From Bugulina stolonifera (lineage: Eukaryota; Bryozoa; Gymnolaemata; Cheilostomatida; Bugulidae), in contig OW285189.1 in the NCBI GenBank assembly GCA_935421135.1, positions 13,351,072 to 13,415,071 on the forward strand: 64,000 nt of DNA. The letters run 5' to 3'. Below the pieces are notes generated by a model. The model did no database searches. It worked only from the letters and a program-made list of their open reading frames with translations, and was not told where the DNA came from. Position 1 is the stretch's first letter. Every line of letters begins with the position of its first letter. Of the stretch, positions 56,301 through 64,000 are shown piece after piece. Made by a program: the position numbers and the translations under genes.

Positions 56301-59300
56301 ACCCTGTCAGTCCAATAACTTGCCGAGTCATTCCAAGAAATGGCATTCTAGTGGAAACTTGTTAGCCGTTCCATTTGAGCGATATGAGAAGCAAGTAGAG
56401 AGCGAGAAAGAGCTATCCAAACCAAGGCAAAGATATCGTGGTAGCTTATAACAATGTATTCACATGCTATAAGATTATCTAGGGGTAACATGGATATTTG
56501 TAACGACAAAGGATTAAAATTCCAATCTAAACCTGACACTAATTTACTCTCTTCTATATAATATTGATCAGAAATACATGAGCTCACCACTTGGACAAGT
56601 TTACTTGAATTTATGGGCCCTGTGAAATGTGAGTTGGTATAAGAGAATATATAATAATATGATAAACTCAATATGCACACAGTGTACTATTTTAGTGTTT
56701 CACACCACATCATATCTGCTCAAAGGTAGTGGCATCCTTTGCTATACTATTAATGCTATTTATTAATGACACAAGTTTGTCTGTAGATTACACATGTGCA
56801 TATTATTATAGCAGACAGCAATCAGTGAAGTTGTTATACTAGCAATTACTGTTTATAGAAGAACGAGCTCAAGCAAACACCCGACGTACCTCTTCACCCC
56901 AACCACCACAACACAGAATAATAACCCTGAGTGATAGACCAGCCTCCACTCCTCCAGGATTCTCGGTAACTAACCAGAATTCTCCAATCAAGCGTATGCC
57001 TACAACCATCACTACCACTGCCATAGATGTCATGGAGTTAGGAGAAAAACAAAAGTTAATAGAAACCAAACAAATCGTTTCACGGAAAGGTCAGTAGAAT
57101 GTTTGTTTTATTATAATATTTATATCAATAGATTAGATAGTCAGAAAATGGCGTAAAAAGAACCTGTCTGAACAGCACATCCATAACTAAATGTAATGCA
57201 TGTAGGCTATGTTTATGGTGTAGCATATTCAAAAGTTGTTCTCTCTTTACAAACAAAGTGCTGAGATGGGATAACTACTCAAATTCATACTCTCGCTATT
57301 TTATGCAAGGACAACTTTTGAAAACTTTGCCAATTGCTATCAAATCTTTACTGAAACTGATGGCAAATGTAAAATTTGTATTTATAGTAGCTATTACAGT
57401 TGGGGTTGCATTTGCACACAGGTAAGTTGCTGCTAATGAGCTTAGTTCGACCTTTACTCTCTTCAGTTCCCAAATACAGACACTGCATGCACCTATTACT
57501 TCATAGACATGCAAAACACTACATTTGATCATTGTGTGTTGATGGATGTGTATGTCTGTTCTTTAGTTTTGTTTATTATATACACCTTTTGTGAACCTCC
57601 TGGGGTGGGCATGTACAGTGTATATGACATTATTTGGAAATTTATGTAGCACAACTTTTGTTTATACCCAATCATTGTGTATGTTATGCTTTGTGTTTGG
57701 CAATGCCCTTGTTGTTACCTAGTATATGTTCACACTAATGTGGTATGCCTAGTGATATTGAGTCTGAGTGGTTAAATGACTGTGTGATAGAAAGTTAGAT
57801 ACACACGACTTCATAATTACTAATTTTGGACTTCTGTACTAATTGTAGCTCTGAAGTCATTGTTGGATGATCTTGACCCATGTTCTGACCAGCCGACACA
57901 TCAATGGTTGTCTGCGAGAGTATCGCATCAAGAGAAGAATACGCAAGAAGATATCAGTCTAGAGGATTGGTTTCAGAACGCTCCAGACAGGTGAATGCCG
58001 TCACAACTATTATATTTGTTCTGTAAATTCTATTCAAACTACGCAATATGTACTGGTTTCTGGTAGACTTTATTTTGGTATGTCAAAGTATATTGTAAAT
58101 AGCTTGTGTAATGTATTGTATATATTGTAGCGTTAAACAGAAGTTAGCTTCACTGTTACCTAAAGTACCGAGTAGCAGGCCAGAACTGCAACACACTGAT
58201 GATGGTAAAGTTGTTGGTAAATCTGTGGACATCCAGGTTTCTCCAATTCACACCTGCAACTCTTCTGATGATACGCTAAGAAGTACGTCGCCTATAGCAG
58301 AGGTTGGCCAGACGCTTCACTGTGAGGTGACTGTTTACTGTGGACTATGTCAATACTGTTAACTTGGTCAATACTGTCAACTGGTTTGGTCAACCAGTTC
58401 TCCTAATTCAGATGTGTTTTCTGTCTGTTAGTCTCTGAAGGATTATCCTACATACCCAGTGAATGATGCAGATGACATACCATTACTAGTAATAGAGAAG
58501 TCTCCATCCAGTAGCCAGCAGCTAACCAAGTCTCTCAACAGAGCCGAGTCTTGTACAGTGCTAGAACCTTCATCTACTAGTATGGAAACTGTATGTATAG
58601 TTAAATACCATTAGCGTTATTAGGTCGATATTGACCTAATTCATATTGATACACCTTTATACGCGTACATTGCTTATTCTACTTTTGAGAGGACTTCATA
58701 ATATTTTGATTCTTCATTCTGTTAGAAGCAAATGAGTAGCTTAACTACTATTACTTACATGCTTTCTGCTTGCCACAATTATACTACAGGTGCATGGATG
58801 CAGTATGTTCTCTAATTGGATAAATATTGTTAGTCGATAACAATGACATTTGATGTACATGTATATGTGTTTCACTAATGAATTATAGAAATTTGTCGAG
58901 ACGACAGGTCTAAAGTCAGAACTAGCTACATATTTAGGGTAAATTGTGTTACGTGGGAAGATAACTTTTGGCAGTTAGGGTATGTGATATTGGCTATTAA
59001 AATAGACATGGTATGTGCTTTTATTCTGAAGGTGATAGAAGTAGATACGATGTCAAAACTTACAGACAATGAACCATCTGTACCTCCACTAGACCTGGAA
59101 GATGCCACCATATCTGATGATACTGAGGATGAGGCTGACAGTGATGTTAACTTACCAAGTAAGCCTTTTTTAAACATTTTATTGATATCAGAGGTAATCT
59201 CAGATCGGGAGGCAGCATTGATTATTGGTCCATAGTACTAATGGATCTGCTTCAAAATATTAATGGGTCTTCATAAAAAGTCTTTATTTCAAATTCAGTT

Positions 59301-62300
59301 TTAGGTTCCGAGTCAGTACTCACTGATACAAGAGTTGTGATTTTCAAACAAAAGAAAAATTTTTAATGGAAATAGTAGTATGGTGTGTTAGTAGGTGTCT
59401 TCACGACCTCTTGGACGGACCCGGGTCGCAAATAAAAGTTACAAGATGGCCGTCCGACCAAGGCCAGAAGGGCTATTGGCCTAAGATTTTGCTTGGCCGG
59501 ACGAAACCATCCCTAGCTCATCGGCACACCTGATTTCTTCGCGCGAAAACGAGGATTTTGCTTTTGGCCCAGGCCGGTGTGTTCGCGACCCTGTGACAGA
59601 TGTGTGCCGGAAAATATTTTTGTAAATCGGCCTGGGTCTGAAGTTTAGGTCGCGAAGACACCTATTAGCTCTTGTAAAAGTAAATGTGTTCTACATGTAC
59701 AGGAAGTGGATGTACAATATGTAGGGTATTGATTTTGTTTGTTTAGATGGCTCAGCTGGGGAGAGAAGGAGAACACTATCGATGCAGTCCTATACAGTTG
59801 ATGAGCCTTCGGAAGCTCTCATTAATTTCACACTCAATTCTACTCATGAAAGTTCGTCAGTGATTCCATCAAAAGAAAGAAAGACTACACCAAACAGAGA
59901 TATCAGCGGAAGGGCAACTTCAAATAAAGATATAAATGGAAGGGCAATTCCAAATAGGGATGTTGATCAAATATCAGCGAAATGTCAGAAATCATCTAAT
60001 ACTGCAGCAGAAGGTGTACCGACCGATGTTACTGAAGTAGCATTAACAAAGCCATATAGATCAAAGATCCCCACACCTAGCTCAGCTAAAACCTTGCTAT
60101 CCAAATGTCACTTTGACACCCCTTCACCAGTGGTTAATGCAGAGAATGTTTTGTCACAAGCTAAAGAAGTGGGAGATAAGCGACCATTGAGCACACCGGT
60201 GAACACCTCGAGACACCGACAGTTTGTGAGACTTATCAATCAGGAGGTAATGAGGAATCGATCTCTCACTCCAACTCCACCAAGTCGAGCAATGACACCT
60301 ACCCCTCCTAGTCGTCCCAAATCTGTGCTTGGTACACGCTGGACACGATCTCGATCTTTACCACAACATCAAGATACTAAAGGTAGTGCTAGATTACTGT
60401 TTACTAATAACTCGTACCCATTTGCAAAATGTCTTCTGAGATATCAGTTGGAGCTTCCAGCCCTACATGCAAGCCTGCATGAACATCATAAGTTAATTGT
60501 TTTGCTATCTCCCTGTAAACACACTTCATTAATGTATTTGTATGCAGATGCTCCTCAACATCAGGAGATGCAGAAAAGTATGAGTCGTCAATTGAAATAC
60601 GCTGGTGACACTGATTCCTCTAACCCTGACACTAAGCATGGTTCATCGAAGAAAAAGTCAGAACACCGGCACACTACAGCTAGGAGCTCAGAGAAAAACA
60701 GTAAGTTATTTTAACTTGGGTTTCGTTGTCAATAATGCCGTTAAAACTGCGTTCCATCTCTATCTGACCTTTCATCAAAGATTTTCTATCTCGTGTTATA
60801 GAGAAAAGTGATGTGAAAAGAAGTGCCAAGTCAGATGTTAGTAAAGAAGACGTTATAAGACATAATGCCATGAATGTAGAAGAGAGCCCGTTAAAGGTAT
60901 GTCAAGCTTTTATAAATCTTATTGCGCATTATTTAATAATTATACATAAAATACCTCTAGTTTATTTTGGATGTTGTCTACGTTTTTCTTTAATGTTATT
61001 GAACACCTTTCACTATGCCACCAACAAGTGCATGTTTTTTACCATTGGGAGATAATTTTGTGTATATTGTTTGACTTTTAACAGGACTATGAAGGTAAAA
61101 AAGATAAATTGATCAAGGCTCGGAAACAGCTTGCATTGCTGAAGTCAAAGTTCTTAGCAATCTCTGGAAACAAGAATGTGGCGGTAATTCTATCAACAAT
61201 ATTTTCATATAATATGTAAAATCAGCATATAAAGTATAGAATTACTTGCAGAATTCTCACTTATTCTCTCATACTACATGTAGGTGGAGTCACATGTAGG
61301 TAGTGCCGAATCAGCTGAAAAAGTGGAGAGACTTACATCTTTACCTCCAGTGTCTACATCTGATGAGAGTGAGTATGGAGCACCACCATCTATATCTGTG
61401 ATATCATAAAGTGTTCGTTTGTACTACTTCTTTCTTGTGATGATACTGTAACCAAATTATCCTCTCTGCCCTCAGGTGTGGGCAAGGAGAATGCTGCTGT
61501 AGATCACAGACCAAAGAGTGTAGGAAGAACTTACAAACAGAGAGATGAAAGGCCTGTTGTGGTGACTCATTCACCTGCCGAGGAGAGTAAAGATATTTGG
61601 TAAGACAACCAGTCCTTCTGTTAGTAGTATATTGTTACAATAGAAACTCTGATATAGTGGTAAAATATGATATAAAATTATAAATGTGGTCTATAGGCCT
61701 ACCAGTTCTTCTTTATTCCTATGCCATAAGGTAACACATTGCCACCCTACTAACTACTGTTCTGTTGCCAATTGATTGACTGACTAGCTACGTTTTATTA
61801 TGCAATAGTTTAACTCTGAATGATTTAAGTACTAACCTTTTTGTTACAGTTCGGTCGGGAATATTCTCTCTATCAGTCATAAAACCAACAGGGTCAGCTC
61901 TCCCAATGAAAGTCAGCAGCACAAAGCGCAAGATTTAGCAAGAAAAGAAAGATTTTCAGAAGTAAAAAGTCTTCTAATATGTTTACAGGTTGGAGATTTT
62001 AATTGCTTTACTCCTAGTGGGATGGATCAAAGCGTAAAAAATCTGTTCCATCTGATGGTTTTACATTTCATAGTTATTCCATTCAGCAATTGCACTGTTT
62101 CTGCTTATTGAAGTTACAATGTGTTTACTACATACTGTAAAATATTCACAGGGTGTTGGTTCTGGTAAACTTTATGCTGTAATTAAAGGACACTTGTGTC
62201 GAAAGCTGTTTAAATGCTCAAAGGTGAAGTCAATTGTCAAGACAATTCAGGTGAGAAATATTTAGAATCTATAATGTTCTCAGTCTAGATTCGATATAGA

Positions 62301-63180
62301 CCAATACTGCTAGAGAAGTCAGTTTAGTACTCATCTTACCGAAAGTTGGATATGATCACTAGCTCTAGACCCCTCTGGGTCTGGAATAGGCAATTTCTTG
62401 CCCTGACCTCCATTTTATATAAGTGTGTGAAAAATAGGTGTTATAGTTTGATGACGCATAAATTCATACTAGATCCATAGCTGAATTGTAGTCTTATCAC
62501 CACATGCAATCCTAGCTTATCTTTATTTAATATATTTAGGACTGCCGCAACTTGCTGCCGAGTATTTCGTTAGCCAATAGCAACTCTGCTATACAGGATG
62601 TTAACTTTCAACAGAAACTAAAGTTACAGGTAAAAATTCTATAGACTGAGATATAAATCCCACCTATAGACTAACGAAATAGTGGTTTCTACCGTATTGG
62701 CACTGTCATAAAGAGCTGATAGTTTTAATTCTTGCTCTCTTGTAGATGGCCGTTGCCAAGAGAGATCTGCATGATATATTCTTCAGTCTTCCCACATATC
62801 AAAGAATGTCTCTAATCAAACAGTCAGAGATGGTACTAGCAAGGCATCGGCTCAGGCAACAAAATAAGGTAGAACCAATACATTAGAGCATATTTTGTAG
62901 GAGCGATTTTCGACGTGACAATGACAGATTAGTGGTTGTCTTCTCCTGACCCAAGTGAGAACAACTTCCAAAGTGTAAATTCTACTAATAATTTAAAAAT
63001 TACACGTTTTAGATTAAAACTCGGGAAGATAGTAAAAGATCCGAGAACAGTCAACAACCAAGAAGACATCGCAAGGGTGATACATCCACTGTGTTCACCA
63101 GACCTAGAATACATACAACTTCGGTAGGCAGGCAACACCATGTTAAACCCACTGGAATTATGAAGCCTGTAGCTGTATAG
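53390..63180 (+). CDS. CCP110: Centriolar coiled-coil protein of 110 kDa (CP110)
   Basis: CP110 caps the distal end of centrioles, limits their length and blocks cilium formation until removed. The start MDQLKSCEKLALHL parallels the vertebrate N-terminus, and the next exon carries the conserved basic helix (EKRRKMLLYKKQ, then KALLNTIQGALDQVR). The 3' exons carry the C-terminal signature: AVIKGHLCRKLF, an IQ-like segment, and AVAKRDLHDIFFSL with YQRMSLIKQSEM. Exons used: 53,390-53,539; 53,991-54,122; 54,290-54,404; 56,036-56,127; 56,218-56,440; 56,859-57,089; 57,849-57,990; 58,131-58,326; 58,432-58,590; 59,032-59,158; 59,747-60,382; 60,548-60,700; 60,802-60,896; 61,085-61,183; 61,284-61,368; 61,476-61,599; 61,850-61,988; 62,152-62,250; 62,540-62,629; 62,746-62,868; 63,013-63,180. 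All phases agree: 1,125 residues, a little longer than human. The middle is low-complexity and poorly conserved. Confidence 0.9.
59392..59664. mobile_element. MITE-like element in a CCP110 intron
   Basis: The 273-bp segment starts TAGGTGTCTTCACGACC and ends GGTCGCGAAGACACCTA, an inverted repeat with one mismatch, between two copies of TTAG. It is CG-rich and contains no coding sequence. The superfamily is not clear. Confidence 0.75.
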
Positions 63181-63379
63181 TATCCCACCAAAGTGAGCTT
63201 TGGCAGTCGACTTATTCGTCTTATTATTATTTATTGTAACTATGTGGAGAAAGAGTGCAATGTGTGGTTTGAACTGCTGTGAATGTCTTATTTTAATTTG
63301 TGTTAAATGTTGTACAAATGGTGCTAATTGCAATATTCCAAGTGTGTAGTTTGTGGACCAGAAACTTTTTGTCCTTTTC

Positions 63380-63385
63380 AATAAA
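63380..63385 (+). terminator. Poly(A) signal of CCP110
   Basis: AATAAA 200 bp after the stop codon. The converging gene on the other strand ends its coding region at 63,560, so the two 3' ends lie close together. Confidence 0.7.
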
Positions 63386-63559
63386 ATTGTTTGTATACAA
63401 GTAACCGTTCTGGCAGTTTGGTTAGATTAACCAATAATCTGTATTACATACTACAATACATGTCCAACCAAATATCTAAAATTTGCAGCAATAGGTTACA
63501 AAAAATATAATATACTCATATTTAAATTAGTAGCATAAGCAAAGTCTTCTCTCAACAAA

Positions 63560-63664
63560 TTATAGTTGAGTAGCCAAGCCAGCAACAACTGCTGCTCCAA
63601 AGATGGCAAACCACCCGGTCTTGTAGATAGTTCCCAAATCAAAACCTTTACCAGCATCCCAACT
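63560..63664 (-). CDS. Last exon of an unidentified gene with a C-terminal membrane segment
   Basis: A good acceptor (TTACAG) opens a 34-residue frame ending in TAA. It begins SWDAGKGFDLGTIYKTG and ends in a hydrophobic stretch (WFAIFGAAVVAGLATQL) right at the C-terminus, as in tail-anchored or multipass membrane proteins. The upstream exons lie to the right. I saw no convincing partner between 63,665 and 64,000, and the family is not recognised. Confidence 0.5.
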   Translation of the reverse strand, partial: SWDAGKGFDLGTIYKTGWFAIFGAAVVAGLATQL

Positions 63665-64000
63665 CTGTAACACAGCATACATAAGATAAGTATAAACACC
63701 AAAACAATGCCGTCAATTTGTGTGCCAACAGTATGGTGTGATACTACCAATGTGTTCAAGGTTTTGGATGACCTGGGGATCAGGATGAACAATTTGAACC
63801 AATCAGTAAATAAGAGGTCAGTTCTGTGTAGTATGACTAGGTCTGAGGTGAGTTACCAAGTTGAACTCACTATTTGGTTTACATATACATGTAGATATCT
63901 AAGACTGATGCCCAGGGTAGGTATTGGAAGACTAAAGGCAATAGGGAACTCTCGTTGCCAAAGTGACTCAACTATTTGATACTGTGGATACATTGAATTG

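Overview
The window is eukaryotic and, from its gene content, metazoan: AT-rich DNA, many short GT-AG introns, and genes for a histone macroH2A, a SEA/mucin surface protein, the cilium protein CFAP52 and the centriole protein CP110. An early-branching marine invertebrate such as a sponge would fit, but nothing here fixes the species. Gene models were made by eye from splice signals. For the five main genes and both genes of the mobile element, the reading phase was carried through every junction.

Layout. (1) 1.03-16.2 kb, minus: a type II membrane protein with two SEA domains, a Thr-rich linker and a 3.7-kb exon made of about 34 copies of a 102-bp repeat. The gene runs off the left edge. (2) 20.04-28.46 kb, minus: a complete macroH2A gene whose introns hold a hAT-like transposon, a tRNA-derived SINE and another DNA transposon. 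(3) 30,998-40,503: a 9.5-kb mobile element with about 1.25-kb terminal inverted repeats and a perfect 6-bp target-site duplication (TATTAG). It carries two divergent, intron-containing genes. One encodes an IkB-like ankyrin protein with a possible phosphodegron near its N-terminus. The other encodes a 526-aa protein of unknown family with a Cys/His cluster. (4) 40.52-46.80 kb, minus: CFAP52 in 11 exons. The mobile element ends 15 bp before the end of its stop codon. (5) 47.98-51.59 kb, plus: a MYND zinc-finger protein with an MSS51-type C-terminal domain. (6) 53.39-63.18 kb, plus: CP110 (CCP110), about 20 exons. (7) 63.56-63.66 kb, minus: the last exon of an unidentified gene with a C-terminal membrane segment.

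The most interesting feature is the 9.5-kb element. The 6-bp duplication, the AG...CT termini and the long inverted repeats are those of Polinton/Maverick elements. I see no polymerase B, integrase, protease, ATPase or capsid gene inside. What it carries instead is an apparent inhibitor of NF-kB signalling and a novel companion gene, transcribed away from a central minisatellite. It may be a non-autonomous or highly derived Polinton that captured a host immune regulator, or an undescribed family.
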